64,000 bases of DNA from contig NZ_JASZYU010000001.1 in assembly GCF_030316825.1 (NCBI RefSeq), forward strand, positions 930,001 to 994,000, written 5' to 3'. The number at the start of each line of letters is the position of its first letter. Position 1 is the first letter of the stretch. Positions 1 to 10,048 of the stretch are shown one piece after another. The notes beneath the pieces were generated by a model, which ran no database searches, was not told where the DNA came from, and saw only the letters and a list, made by a program, of their open reading frames with translations. This DNA is from Variovorax fucosicus. Its GTDB lineage: Bacteria; Pseudomonadota; Gammaproteobacteria; Burkholderiales; Burkholderiaceae_C. The position numbers and the translations under genes were made by a program.

Positions 1-207
1 CCGGTCGATCACCTCGTCGATCGGTTTGCCGGCGTGCTTTTTGACGGCCTCGTCGAGCAGCGGCCGGTATTCGGGCTTCTGCACGGCCTTGAGGATCAGC
101 GACGGGTTGGTGGTCGCATCCTGCGGTTTGGAAGCACTGATCTGCTTGAAATCACCTGTGTCGGCGACAACGGTGGTCCACTGGCGGAGGGCATCGAGTT
201 GGTTCAT
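1..207 (-). CDS. tal: Transaldolase, N-terminal part (cut by window edge)
   Basis: The reverse strand encodes 69 residues from an ATG at 207 and runs out of the window without a stop. The start [20 protein letters not shown] and the block [12 protein letters not shown] are characteristic of class I transaldolase (TalB type), which moves a dihydroxyacetone unit between sedoheptulose 7-phosphate and glyceraldehyde 3-phosphate in the cytosol. The catalytic lysine lies in the missing part. It is the last visible gene of the sugar operon read leftwards from 9805, with an 83-base gap after the preceding dehydrogenase. It may therefore have its own promoter as well. A transaldolase fits a pathway that ends in a transketolase, because both feed the non-oxidative pentose phosphate network. 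Confidence 0.9.
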   Translation of the reverse strand, partial: MNQLDALRQWTTVVADTGDFKQISASKPQDATTNPSLILKAVQKPEYRPLLDEAVKKHAGKPIDEVIDR

Positions 208-290
208 CGAAACATTATCTGACGGCGCTTTGACAGTTGCCTGTACGTTATTGCGTTGTCCTGGTTTGCGGTGCAGCTTCGCCTGCAAGC

Positions 291-1076
291 TCAGGACATG
301 AACATGCCGCCGTCCACGTTGATGGTCTGGCCCGTGATGTAGGACGCGTCCTCCGACGCCAGGAAGGCCACCAGCCCGGCCACGTCTTCGCCGGTGCCGG
401 CGCGGCCCATCGGAATGCCTGCCACCCATTCGGCCATCAGTTCGCCGGGCTTGTAGTCGCCCATCAGCCTGCCCCAGGCCGCATCGTTGTAGGCCCACAT
501 GTCGGTGCTGATGATGCCGGGGCAAAAGGCGTTGACCGTGATGCCGGTCGAGGCCAACTCCTTGGCCAGGCTCTGGGTAATGCCGAGCACGCCGAACTTG
601 CTGGCCGCATAGTGCGGCGTGTAGATGAAGCCCTGGCGGGCCTGGCCCGAAGCGGTATTGATGAGACGCCCCTTCTTGCCGCCGCTGCGCATGCGGATCG
701 CAGCTTCCTGGCAGCACAGGAACACGCCCTTGGTGTTGACGGCCAGCACCTTGTCCCACTCCGCCTCGGTCATGTCCTCGAGCCGGGCCACCGTGATGAC
801 GCCGGCGTTCTGGACCGACACATCGACTTCGCCAAGTTCCTGCGCCACGCGGTCGTACATGGCTTTGACCTCCTCGCGACTTGTCACGTCCACGGCCGCC
901 GAGATCGCTTTCGCGCCGCCGGCACGCAGGGCTGCGGCGGTTTCATGCACCAGCGGCTCGTTGGCCGCAACGCACACGCTCGCACCCTCGCGCGCAAAGC
1001 GCTCTGCAATGCTCTTGCCGATGCCGCGGCTGCCACCCGTGATCACCACCACCTTGCCTTCGAATCGTTGTGGCAT
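291..1076 (-). CDS. Short-chain dehydrogenase/reductase (SDR), operon copy 2
   Basis: A 261-residue classical SDR. Near the N-terminus is the cofactor motif ITGGSRGIG, followed by the NAG motif (QNAGV), the catalytic tyrosine and lysine in YAASK, and the C-terminal GGMFMS end typical of polyol or acyl-carrier reductases. The start ATG at 1076 is chosen because the open frame upstream overlaps the previous SDR gene and loses homology. It lies 8 bases downstream of the other SDR in the sugar operon. It probably oxidises a polyol or sugar to a ketose, but the substrate cannot be read from the sequence. Confidence 0.88.
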   Translation of the reverse strand: MPQRFEGKVVVITGGSRGIGKSIAERFAREGASVCVAANEPLVHETAAALRAGGAKAISAAVDVTSREEVKAMYDRVAQELGEVDVSVQNAGVITVARLEDMTEAEWDKVLAVNTKGVFLCCQEAAIRMRSGGKKGRLINTASGQARQGFIYTPHYAASKFGVLGITQSLAKELASTGITVNAFCPGIISTDMWAYNDAAWGRLMGDYKPGELMAEWVAGIPMGRAGTGEDVAGLVAFLASEDASYITGQTINVDGGMFMS

Positions 1077-1084
1077 GCGGCCCC

Positions 1085-1852
1085 CTACCAGCAGACGAAT
1101 CCACCATCGACCACGAGGTCGACGCCGGTGCAGAAAGACGAGGCCTTGCTGGCAAGGAACACGGCCGGGCCGACCAGCTCGTCGACCGTCGCCATGCGGC
1201 CCAATGGCGTGTCGCGCTCGAAGACCTTGCGCTGCTCGGCGACCTCGGGGCGCAGGTTCATCGGCGTCAGCGTGTAGCCGGGGCTGATGCTGTTGACGCG
1301 CACCCCGCGGTCGCTCCATTCCATGGCCAGGCTCTTGCTGAGATGGATCACGCCGGCCTTGGAACTGTTGTAGTGCGCCTGCAGGATGCCGCGGTTGACG
1401 ATGCTGCCGGACATCGATGCGATGTTGACGATCGTGCCGCGTCGGCGCGGCAGCATGACGCGGGCCTGCGCCTGGCACGACAGGAACACACCGGTCAGGT
1501 TGATCGCCATCAGGCGCTCCCACTGCGCCAGCGGCATCTCCTCGGCCGCGGCCGCGTTGGCAATGCCCGCACAATTGAGCGCCACGCTCAACGCACCGAG
1601 CTCGACCTCGGTACGGCGCACCGCTTCGGCCAGATCGTCGGCCTGTGTCACATCGCCCTTGAAGGTCAGTGCGCGCCCGCCACGCTGCCGTATTTCTTCG
1701 GCTGTCTGCTCCAGTCCGGCACTGGTGGCCAGATCGAAACAGGCAACTGCGCAGCCAGCCTCGGCCAGCCCGATCGCCAGACGCTGGCCAATGCCGCTGC
1801 CGGCACCGGTCACCAGTGCGATCTCGTTGTTCAAGTCGAAGAGGTCCATCAC
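1085..1852 (-). CDS. Short-chain dehydrogenase/reductase (SDR), operon copy 1
   Basis: A 255-residue SDR with the glycine-rich motif VTGAGSGIG at the N-terminus, LNCAG in the middle, an active-site YNSSK and the tail VDGGFVCW. It resembles D-threitol and other sugar-alcohol dehydrogenases of the family. That is a family impression, not proof of substrate. It follows the SorC-type regulator by 13 bases in the same transcript and precedes the second SDR. Two non-identical SDRs in one sugar operon suggest oxidation of two substrates, or an oxidation followed by a reduction. Confidence 0.88.
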   Translation of the reverse strand: MMDLFDLNNEIALVTGAGSGIGQRLAIGLAEAGCAVACFDLATSAGLEQTAEEIRQRGGRALTFKGDVTQADDLAEAVRRTEVELGALSVALNCAGIANAAAAEEMPLAQWERLMAINLTGVFLSCQAQARVMLPRRRGTIVNIASMSGSIVNRGILQAHYNSSKAGVIHLSKSLAMEWSDRGVRVNSISPGYTLTPMNLRPEVAEQRKVFERDTPLGRMATVDELVGPAVFLASKASSFCTGVDLVVDGGFVCW

Positions 1853-1865
1853 AAGTTCTTTAATG

Positions 1866-2846
1866 TCAGGGCGCGGCCAGCAGGCGCTGCGCGGTGCCCA
1901 GGTCGGTAATCAGGGTGCTGATCCAGCCACCGCGCAGCGCGGCCCGGATTGCTTCGAATTTGCGTTCGCCGGCGGCCACGGCGACGCGCCGGCGCGTGCG
2001 CCGGATCTGCTCGACGTCGATGCCGAGCACGCGCTGGTCGAACGGCGTGCGCAGGTGCCGGCCCTCTGCATCGAAAAAGCGCATGCAGACATCACCGACC
2101 GCGCCGGCCTCGCGCAGATCCTCGAGATCCTGCTCGGTGAACACGTTCCCGCTCTCGCGCAGCATGCGCGAGGGCGGAATCGCACCGACGCCCATCAGCA
2201 GTGCCGACAGCTCGTCGAAGTGGCCCAGCGCAGCCACGCAGGAGGGGTCGTTGAGCAGCACCTCCTTGGTTGCGAGGCTGGACACCACGCCGGGGGCGAG
2301 CATGAAGATCGCCTCGGCCTTGGCCAGCTGCGCCAGCCGTTCGGTGAGACGCGTGGCAAACACCTGCGACGCCGCGAAGCCCAGTCCGCCCATCACCTGC
2401 ACCACGCTCTCCGTTTCACCGGGGCCGGTCGCCCGCATCACATTGACCGCGTGCAGCAGCGTCGCGCTCCACGACGAGACGCCGATATGGCGCCAAGTCG
2501 GCACCGAAAGCTCGAGGTAGTTGGCCGCCGTGGCCGACAGGGCCTGGCTCGATTGCTCGTCATCCTGCGCGGCACCATCGGTCATCTCGACCACCAGTGC
2601 CTCGTCGAGCCCGTACTGCAGCTCGATCTTTTCCTCAACCTCGGCATGCACGCCGGCCGGCACCTGCACCGTGGTGCGCACGATGCCGAGCTCCCCCGCC
2701 TGCTTGAGCAAGCGCGACACGCGCGCCTGCGAAAGCCCGAGCTGCTCGGCGATGCGCGCCTGGCCGATGCGGCGCTCGTGGTACATGGTGGCCACTCGGG
2801 TGGTCAGGCGCAGCAGGTCGTGCGAGGGTTGGCGGGGTGTGGGCAT
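1866..2846 (-). CDS. SorC/DeoR-type sugar-responsive transcriptional regulator
   Basis: The 326-residue product has an N-terminal winged helix-turn-helix (about residues 25-50, with IAEQLGLSQARVSRLLKQA) and a long sugar-phosphate-binding domain (SorC family, PF04198), including the VMGGLG and GVGAIPPS blocks. The start at 2846 sits 17 bases after the ABC ATPase stop codon. The longer open frame upstream overlaps that gene and lacks homology. Members are tetrameric regulators that bind phosphorylated sugar intermediates. Its place inside the operon suggests autoregulation, and the palindrome at 9810-9823 is a candidate operator. Confidence 0.9.
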   Translation of the reverse strand: MPTPRQPSHDLLRLTTRVATMYHERRIGQARIAEQLGLSQARVSRLLKQAGELGIVRTTVQVPAGVHAEVEEKIELQYGLDEALVVEMTDGAAQDDEQSSQALSATAANYLELSVPTWRHIGVSSWSATLLHAVNVMRATGPGETESVVQVMGGLGFAASQVFATRLTERLAQLAKAEAIFMLAPGVVSSLATKEVLLNDPSCVAALGHFDELSALLMGVGAIPPSRMLRESGNVFTEQDLEDLREAGAVGDVCMRFFDAEGRHLRTPFDQRVLGIDVEQIRRTRRRVAVAAGERKFEAIRAALRGGWISTLITDLGTAQRLLAAP

Positions 2847-2863
2847 CGACGGACGACCGGTAG

Positions 2864-4345
2864 TCAGGACACGGCCAATTCCATCACACGCGGCCCGCTG
2901 GCTTCGGCCCGCGTCAGCACGCCGCGCGTCTCGCCCCGGGCCATCACCATCACGCGGTGCGACAGACCCAGCACCTCGTCGAGATCCGAGCTCACGACGA
3001 TCACGGCCATGCCCTTGCGGGCCAGTTCGGCGATCACCTCGTAGATCGCGGCGCGTGCACCGACGTCGATACCGCGCGTGGGCTCGTCGAGGATGATCAC
3101 CCGCGGATCGCGCGCCACCCATTTGGCGATCACCACCTTCTGCTGGTTGCCGCCCGAAAGACTTCCCGCGGCCTGCGCCGGCGTCCCCTTGACGCCGAGC
3201 CTGCGGATCAAGCCGGCCGCGAACTCGGCCGCCCGCGCGGGGCTGATCCAGCCATTCGGGGCGACCTGGTCGAAGTTGTTGTAGGCGCAGTTGTCGGCAA
3301 TCGAATGCGGCAACACCACGCCAAGTGCCTTGCGGTCGTCGGGCACCAGCACGAGCTGCGCACGTATGGCGTCCATCGGCGAATTGAGGGTCAGGGTTTT
3401 GCCCTGCATCGACACGCGGCCGCTGGCGATCGGATCGATGCCCGCGATGGCGCGCATCAGTTCGGTCCGACCGGCGCCGACGATGCCGGCAAAGCCGAAC
3501 ACCTCGCCCGGTCGCACCGCAAACGAGATGTCCCGAAAGCTTCCGTCGGGCGCGGTCAGCCCTTCGACTTCCAGCGCTGCCTCGCCGGTCACGGGTTCAG
3601 CGATGTCCGGAAACAGCCGGTCGACACTGCGCCCCACCATCTCGCGCACCAGTTGGGTGGTCGGCACCTGGGCGGTGTCGTGCTGCGCCACCTGGGCGCC
3701 GTCGCGAAGCACCACGATGCGGTCGGCCACCCTGGCAATCTCGGCCAGCCGGTGGCTCACGTAGATGAACGACATGCCTTCGGCCTTCAGGCGATGCACC
3801 TGTTCGAACAGGCGGTCGGTTTCCTCGTCCCCGAGTGCCGCCGTCGGTTCGTCCAGGATCAACAGGCGCGCATCGAGCGTCAGCGCCTTGGCAATTTCCA
3901 CCTGCTGCTGCGCCGCCACGCGCAGGGTGCCGACCTTGCGCGTGGCCGGCACGTCCAGGCCCAACCGTTCGAGCTGGCGCTGCGCGCGCTCGACCATGGT
4001 GGCCATGTCGATGCGCCCGCCTTTCATGAGCCAGTGACCGACGAACACGTTCTCGGCGATCGACAGCTCCGGCAGCAGGCGCATCTCCTGGTGGATCAGG
4101 CCGATGCCGGCGTGCAGCGCATCCGCCGGGCTGCGTGGCGCATAGGGCTCGCCCTGCCATGTCATCACCGCACCGGTGTCGGGCGGGATGACGCCGGCAA
4201 TGATGGACGACAGCGTCGACTTGCCGGCACCGTTCTCCCCCAGCAGCGCCACCAGTTCACCCGGCCTGACTTCGAGGTCGACACCCCGCAGAACGGTGTT
4301 CCCGTAGTAGGTCTTGCCGACGTTCTTCAGCACCAGTCCCGACAT
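2864..4345 (-). CDS. Ribose-type sugar ABC importer, ATP-binding subunit (RbsA-like)
   Basis: A 493-residue duplicated ATPase of the carbohydrate uptake type 2 class. The first half has an intact Walker A (GENGAGKS) and Walker B (LLILDEPTAAL) with a weak signature (LRVAAQQQ). The second half has a degenerate Walker A (GIVGAGRT) and a good signature (LSGGNQQK). This asymmetry is normal for RbsA and MglA. The start at 4345 (MSGLVLKN) is preferred over one nine codons upstream because AAGGTG lies six bases before it. It powers the permease at 5452-6438 and works with the binding protein at 4419-5354. Confidence 0.93.
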   Translation of the reverse strand: MSGLVLKNVGKTYYGNTVLRGVDLEVRPGELVALLGENGAGKSTLSSIIAGVIPPDTGAVMTWQGEPYAPRSPADALHAGIGLIHQEMRLLPELSIAENVFVGHWLMKGGRIDMATMVERAQRQLERLGLDVPATRKVGTLRVAAQQQVEIAKALTLDARLLILDEPTAALGDEETDRLFEQVHRLKAEGMSFIYVSHRLAEIARVADRIVVLRDGAQVAQHDTAQVPTTQLVREMVGRSVDRLFPDIAEPVTGEAALEVEGLTAPDGSFRDISFAVRPGEVFGFAGIVGAGRTELMRAIAGIDPIASGRVSMQGKTLTLNSPMDAIRAQLVLVPDDRKALGVVLPHSIADNCAYNNFDQVAPNGWISPARAAEFAAGLIRRLGVKGTPAQAAGSLSGGNQQKVVIAKWVARDPRVIILDEPTRGIDVGARAAIYEVIAELARKGMAVIVVSSDLDEVLGLSHRVMVMARGETRGVLTRAEASGPRVMELAVS

Positions 4346-4418
4346 AGCTTCACCTTGTTGGTTGGATGGCATGGTGGCCGCTCCGGGCAGGCAGCGCCCG
4401 CGCGGCCTGCCACCTGCG

Positions 4419-5354
4419 TCAGGGGTGGCTCTTCAGGAACTTGTCGACGTTGGCCTTGGTCGTCAGCACGCCTTCCATCGGCTGGTCGACCGGCGGCTTC
4501 TTGCCGGCGAGCAGGTCGGTGACTGCATCCACCGCCATGCGGCCCATGGTGAAGGTGGGCTGCGTCACGGTGGCGTCCAGCCCGCCGCTTTGCACCGCCT
4601 TCAGGCCCCCGACGTCGCCGTCGTAGCCCACCACCCAGACCTTCTGTGCCGGCTTGGCCAGCTTGACCGCTTGCGCCGCACCCAGCGCGATGCCATCGGC
4701 CTGGCCGAAGATGACGTTGATGCTCGGGTCGCGCTGCAGCATGTCCTGCGCGATCTTGGCGCCTTCATCGGCCGCCCACCGCTCGGTGAACTGGTTTTGC
4801 GTGATCTTGACGCCGGGGCACTTGGACAGGCCCGCCACGAAGCCCTTCATGCGGTCGACTTCTGGCGAGGTGCCCTTCTGGCCGTGGATGACGACAGCAT
4901 TGCCCTTGCCGCCGCTTTGCTTGCAGATCCATTCGCCAAGTTCGGTCGTGGCCTTGATCGACTCGCCGCGGATGAAGGTGTCTCCCGGTGCGCCATCGGC
5001 GTTGCGGTCGACGCTGACGACCGGAATGCCGGCGGCGCGCGCGGCCTTGACCGGCACCGACGCGGCGGTGGCACCAGCCGGGATGTAGATCAGCGCATCG
5101 ATCTTCTGCGTCAACAGATCCTGGATCTGGTTGACCTGCGTGGTGGCGTCGCCCTTGGCATCAACCGTGATGATGGTGTAGCCCTTTTCCTTGCCGTAGG
5201 CCTCGACCGACTGCTTGATCATGTTGAAGAATTCGGCCTGCAGGTTGGCCACGGCCAGGCCGATTTTCTTGGTCTGGGCCTGCGCGCCACCGGATGCCGC
5301 GAGGGCAGCCAGTCCTGCAATGACGATGATTTTCTTGAGTTTGAACTTGAACAT
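4419..5354 (-). CDS. Periplasmic sugar-binding protein of the ribose-type importer
   Basis: A 311-residue periplasmic binding protein of the RbsB fold (Peripla_BP_4). A basic, hydrophobic signal peptide ends near residue 26 (AQA). The mature part starts KKIGLAVANLQAEFF and contains VDAKGD, DRNADGAPGD and VVGYDGD, standard ribose, xylose or polyol-binder blocks. The start at 5354 has an AGGAG site. It is read with the ATPase downstream and the permease upstream. The ligand is probably a pentose, tetrose or polyol because of the split transketolase and FGGY kinase in the operon. Confidence 0.93.
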   Translation of the reverse strand: MFKFKLKKIIVIAGLAALAASGGAQAQTKKIGLAVANLQAEFFNMIKQSVEAYGKEKGYTIITVDAKGDATTQVNQIQDLLTQKIDALIYIPAGATAASVPVKAARAAGIPVVSVDRNADGAPGDTFIRGESIKATTELGEWICKQSGGKGNAVVIHGQKGTSPEVDRMKGFVAGLSKCPGVKITQNQFTERWAADEGAKIAQDMLQRDPSINVIFGQADGIALGAAQAVKLAKPAQKVWVVGYDGDVGGLKAVQSGGLDATVTQPTFTMGRMAVDAVTDLLAGKKPPVDQPMEGVLTTKANVDKFLKSHP

Positions 5355-5451
5355 GTTGGCTCCTGGATTTGTTGACTGTGTTGTGAATGACGCAACTGGC
5401 GTCGGCATGCAGTTCGTGGGTGATGTGTTCAGTGTTGGCCGCCTTCCTTTC

Positions 5452-6438
5452 CTAGCGGATTCGACGCTTGTTGGCGTCGACCGCAACCGCCAGCACGATC
5501 ACGACGCCGATGATGATTTGCTGAACAAAGGGCGACACGCCGACCAGGTTCAGGCCGTTGCGCAGCACCCCGATGGTCAGCACGCCCATCAGGGTTCCCC
5601 AGATCGTTCCGACACCGCCGGACAGGCTCGCGCCGCCGATCACCACGGCGGCAATGGTGTCCAGTTCGTAGCCCAGGCCGCCGCTGGGCTGTGATGAATC
5701 GAGCCGCGTCGACATCACCACGCCCGCCAGGCCGGCGAGCAGGCCGCACACGGTGTAGACCAGCAGCGTGACGCGCTTGACCGGAATGCCGGCCAGCCGC
5801 GCGACTTCGGCGCTGCCGCCGATGGCGTAGAGCGCACGCCCGCCGGTGCGGTACTTCATGTAGAGCGCCGCCAGTACCGTGAGCACGATGAACAGCGCCA
5901 CGGTGATCGAGAGAAAACCGAAGTGGCGATTGATCGACATGGCCGAAAACCAGTCGGGATAGCCGACGATCTGCGAGCCGTCCGTCACCATGTTGGCCAG
6001 TCCGCGCGCGATCGACATCATGGCCAGCGTGCCGATGAACGCCGGCAGGTTGGCACGCGTGACCAGCAGGCCCGAAACGGCACCGCACACGGCACCGACG
6101 ACCAGCGCTGCGACGATGGCCAGGGGCATCGGCACGCCGAACACGTTGGCGAGGCTGCCCATCACCATCATCGAGAGCGCGAGCACCGAGCCGACCGACA
6201 GGTCGATGCCACCGATCACGATCACAGCGGTCATGCCCAGCGCCATGATCCCCAGCACGGTGAGTTGGTCCAGCACGTTCAGCAGGTTTCTGAAAGTCAG
6301 GAACGTGTCGGTCGACAGCGCGAAACCGATGCACAACACGATCAGGCTGAGCTCGGGTCCATGTGCGACCAGGAAGTCGAGCGCGGATCGGTGCTGCCGC
6401 GGCGCGGCAGCGACCGTTCCGGATGAAAGTGCATTCAT
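5452..6438 (-). CDS. Ribose-type sugar ABC importer, permease (RbsC-like)
   Basis: The 328-residue polytopic membrane protein is of the RbsC family. It carries the conserved block VIVIGGIDLSVGSVLAL near residues 70-90 and GYELDTIAAVVIGGASLSGG near the C-terminus, both hallmarks of these permeases. Its ATG at 6438 overlaps the stop of the FGGY kinase (ATGA), showing translational coupling. It forms the membrane pore for the importer made with the genes at 2864 and 4419. Confidence 0.93.
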   Translation of the reverse strand: MNALSSGTVAAAPRQHRSALDFLVAHGPELSLIVLCIGFALSTDTFLTFRNLLNVLDQLTVLGIMALGMTAVIVIGGIDLSVGSVLALSMMVMGSLANVFGVPMPLAIVAALVVGAVCGAVSGLLVTRANLPAFIGTLAMMSIARGLANMVTDGSQIVGYPDWFSAMSINRHFGFLSITVALFIVLTVLAALYMKYRTGGRALYAIGGSAEVARLAGIPVKRVTLLVYTVCGLLAGLAGVVMSTRLDSSQPSGGLGYELDTIAAVVIGGASLSGGVGTIWGTLMGVLTIGVLRNGLNLVGVSPFVQQIIIGVVIVLAVAVDANKRRIR

Positions 6439-7934
6439 GGCGTCCCTCTGGTCGATGAGATGGCGGGTGGCGACGAACCCAGGCGCGACTGGCGCACCGC
6501 ATGCGCCCAGCGCCCGCGCGCCGCGTGCATGCTGGCAACCGGTCGCGTCGAGCACGTCTGGTGCTGGGCGCGTGGCAGCGCGTGCAGCGCCTGCCAGTCC
6601 CAGAGCCCGGCCCCGAGGCCTGCCAGATGGGCGACGCCCAGCGCCGACAGTTCCGGATCGGTGCAGTGCACGACGGGCCGCGCAATGGCGGCCGACAGCA
6701 GGTCGAGCAGGTGCGGATTGCGCGACGGGCCTCCGTCCAGCAGCAACCGGTCGATGCCCGGAACGCTGGCGTCCATCGCGTCCATCACATCGGCCACCTG
6801 GTGCGCGATCGACTCGACGGCGGCCGCCAGCAGCGCGCCCTTGCCGGTGCCGAGGGTGAGGCCGCTCAACAGGCCCGTGGCATTGGCATCCCACCAGGGC
6901 GCGCCGAGCCCGCCGAAAGCGGGCACCAGGCAGACTCCGGCGCTGTCGCTGCGGGCGGCCAGCTCGGCTGCGCTCGCACTGTCCAGACCGAAGAGCTCGG
7001 CCACCCAGCGCAGGGTCGAACCGGCCGCGCGGATGTTGCCCTCGAGGGCCCGAACCGGTCCGCTGCCGCTGTCCCAGGCCACTGTGAGGCACAGCCCCGG
7101 ATGCGGCACGCCGGTGCCGTCGAAAAGCCCCATCACCGAAGAGCCGGTGCCCAGCGTGGCCTTGACCCGCCCGGGCGCATAGACGCCATGCGCGAACAGC
7201 GCCGCATGCGAGTCCGCCATCACGGCCTGCACCGGAACGCCCTGCAGCGAAGCATGCAATCTGCCCGCATCGGCGCAGCGGCCGAGCGACGGCACGACTT
7301 GCGGCATGGCCGCGCGCGGTACGCGGAACAGGCGCAGCAGTTCATCGTCCCAGTCGAAGTCGTGCACATTGAAAAGTTGCGTGCGCGAAGCGTTTCCCAC
7401 CTCGATCACATGCCCGGCACCGAGGCGCGCCAGCAAGAACGCATCGACGGTGCCGGCGCACAGCGCACCGGCCGCGCTCTGCGTGCATTGCGGATCGACC
7501 TGGTCCAGCAGCCAGCCCAACTTGAGCGCAGAGAACATCGGATCCAGCGGCAGGCCGGAGCGCTCGCGCACCGCGGCGGCCACCCCTGCTTCGCCCTGCA
7601 ACCGGTCGCGCAGCGCGACGGTACGCTGATCCTGCCAGCTCAACAGCGGCGTCACCGGTGCGCCGTCGGCACGGCGCCAGACCATGGCCGACTCACGCTG
7701 CGTGCTCAGACCCACCGCAATCACGCGGTCGGCGGGCCGGGCAGCCAGACATTGCTGCACCGCCTGCTGCACGCTGCGCCAGATCGCCTCGGCATCCTGC
7801 TCGACCCAGCCGGGCTGCGGATAGTGTTCGCCCAGCGCGACGACTGCCTTGGCGACAACTGCGCCACCGGCATCCACCAGCAGGCACTTGGTGGCGCTGG
7901 TGCCCTGGTCGACCGCAAGGACGAGGTCGCCCAT
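6435..7934 (-). CDS. FGGY-family carbohydrate kinase
   Basis: A 499-residue sugar kinase with two actin-like ATPase domains. The N-terminal phosphate loop is VDQGTSATK, the sugar-binding aspartate region reads ADSHAALF, and the second-domain phosphate motif is GTGSSVMG. LLLDGGPSRNP matches the adenosine motif. The layout resembles glycerol kinase and xylulokinase relatives. The last 25 or so residues are rich in Arg and Ser and poorly conserved. It lies directly after the small transketolase subunit without a gap. It probably phosphorylates the ketose formed by one of the SDRs, giving the substrate for the split transketolase. Confidence 0.92.
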   Translation of the reverse strand: MGDLVLAVDQGTSATKCLLVDAGGAVVAKAVVALGEHYPQPGWVEQDAEAIWRSVQQAVQQCLAARPADRVIAVGLSTQRESAMVWRRADGAPVTPLLSWQDQRTVALRDRLQGEAGVAAAVRERSGLPLDPMFSALKLGWLLDQVDPQCTQSAAGALCAGTVDAFLLARLGAGHVIEVGNASRTQLFNVHDFDWDDELLRLFRVPRAAMPQVVPSLGRCADAGRLHASLQGVPVQAVMADSHAALFAHGVYAPGRVKATLGTGSSVMGLFDGTGVPHPGLCLTVAWDSGSGPVRALEGNIRAAGSTLRWVAELFGLDSASAAELAARSDSAGVCLVPAFGGLGAPWWDANATGLLSGLTLGTGKGALLAAAVESIAHQVADVMDAMDASVPGIDRLLLDGGPSRNPHLLDLLSAAIARPVVHCTDPELSALGVAHLAGLGAGLWDWQALHALPRAQHQTCSTRPVASMHAARGRWAHAVRQSRLGSSPPAISSTRGTP

Positions 7935-8887
7935 TCAGTGCTCCCGCGCCACCAGTTCGCTGGCCCGATGCACGATGCCGGCGGCAGTGAGGCCAAAGTG
8001 CTCGAGCAGGAAATCGGTGTTGCCTGTCGGCGCGAAACCGGACACGCCCATGATGCGCATCGGCACCGGATGCCATTGGGAAACCAGCTCCGCAACCGCC
8101 GAACCGAGCCCGCCATAGACGATGCCCTCCTCGACCGTGACGATGCGGCCGGTTTCACGCGCTGCCGCCAGCATGACATCGCCATCCAGGGGTTTGACCG
8201 AGGCGGCATTGATCACGCGCGCCTCGATGCCGCCCTCGGCCAGCAGGTCGGCGGCCGCCAGCGCGCGCGACACCATGGTGCCGATGGCGATCAGCGCGAT
8301 GTCGTTGCCGTCGCGCAGGATCGTCGCCTTGCCGATGCTGAATTCAGCGCCCGGCGGCGTGACGGCCGGAACCTTGTGGCGACCGATGCGCAGATAGGCC
8401 GGCTTGCCCGAAGCGACCACGGCCCGCATGGCCGAACGGGTTTCGGCCGGGTCGGCCGGCACCAGCACCGCGAGATTGGCGATCGCACGCATCCAGGGCA
8501 GGTCCTCGATCGAATGATGGGTCGGGCCAAGCTCGCCGTAGGCCATGCCCGGGCTCATGCCGCACAGCACGACCGGGAAGTTCGAGTACGCCACGTCGGC
8601 CTTGATCTGCTCCAGCGCCCGCCCGGTGAGGAAGGGCGCGGCTGCGCAGACAAACGGAAGGTAGCCGCCGTTGGCCAACCCGGCGGCAACACCCACCATG
8701 TTCTGCTCGGCGATGCCGACATTGATCACGCGATCCGGAAACGCGGCGCGGAACGCCACCAGATTGCTCGACCCGACGGAGTCGTTGCAGACCGCCACGA
8801 TGCGCGGATCCTGCTTCGCCAGCGCGGTCAGCTCATCGGCAAATGCGACCCTGCAGTCGAAGCTGCCCGGAATCTGAACGTCCTTGC

Positions 8888-8891
<4 letters not shown>
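7935..8891 (-). CDS. Transketolase, C-terminal (pyrimidine-binding) subunit of a split enzyme
   Basis: The 318-residue protein matches the second half of transketolase. The Pyr domain holds the catalytic glutamate in VGIAEQNMVG, then GPTHHSIED and a C-terminal domain ending with FGLTAAGI. It overlaps the large-subunit gene by four bases (ATGA), so the two are made in balanced amounts. Split transketolases occur as pathway-specific enzymes, for example the apulose-4-phosphate transketolase of D-apiose catabolism. The operon has no obvious apiose isomerase, so another ketose phosphate is possible. Confidence 0.93.
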
Positions 8892-9805
<914 letters not shown>

Positions 9806-9809
9806 ATTT

Positions 9810-9823
9810 ATTCATATGTGAAT
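9810..9823. promoter_or_regulatory. Perfect palindrome, candidate operator of the sugar operon
   Basis: The sequence ATTCATATGTGAAT is an inverted repeat with 5-base arms and a 4-base spacer. It lies 4 to 18 bases upstream of the first start codon of the transketolase operon, in an AT-rich patch of otherwise GC-rich DNA. A repressor bound here would cover the leader and the ribosome binding region. The SorC-type regulator encoded at 1866 is the obvious candidate. The assignment is inferred from position and symmetry only. Confidence 0.4.
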
Positions 9824-9905
9824 GTCTAATCCAAAGTTTAGAAAGCACGGCAAAGGTCGACCATCGGGGTTTTCCCCGCCAATGGGCGCCAGGATTGGGG
9901 TGCGA

Positions 9906-9931
9906 GGCCGGCGCGCCACGGAGCGCCGGCC
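9906..9931. terminator. GC-rich hairpin between two minus-strand operons
   Basis: GGCCGGCGC at 9906-9914 pairs perfectly with GCGCCGGCC at 9923-9931 across an 8-base loop. It lies between the end of the AfuC-like ATPase gene (10049) and the sugar operon. No run of T follows on either strand, so it is not a classical intrinsic terminator. It may slow polymerase, protect an mRNA end or be a degenerate repeat. The rest of 9824-10048 holds no gene I can support. Confidence 0.3.
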
Positions 9932-10048
9932 ACCGGAGGACGGAAATTTCAGGAAGTGGTCGACCCGGACGAGCGGATACAGGTCACCGATGCAGGGCGA
10001 CAACTGCCCCTGAAGCCCGACCGCGAATGGCTATGGGGGCTGTGGCGT

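Noticed and set aside
237-1277. Long plus-strand open frame over the two dehydrogenase genes
   Set aside because: It has no homology, is Arg/His-rich and is the mirror of two well-conserved SDR genes on the other strand. Many similar long frames in this GC-rich window are shadows for the same reason.
9906-9931. Hairpin as a full rho-independent terminator
   Set aside because: No T run on either strand, so it is listed only as a hairpin of low confidence.
9812-10013. Two overlapping 63-codon open frames in the gap before the sugar operon
   Set aside because: Neither has a ribosome binding site or recognisable features, and both run over the palindrome and hairpin.
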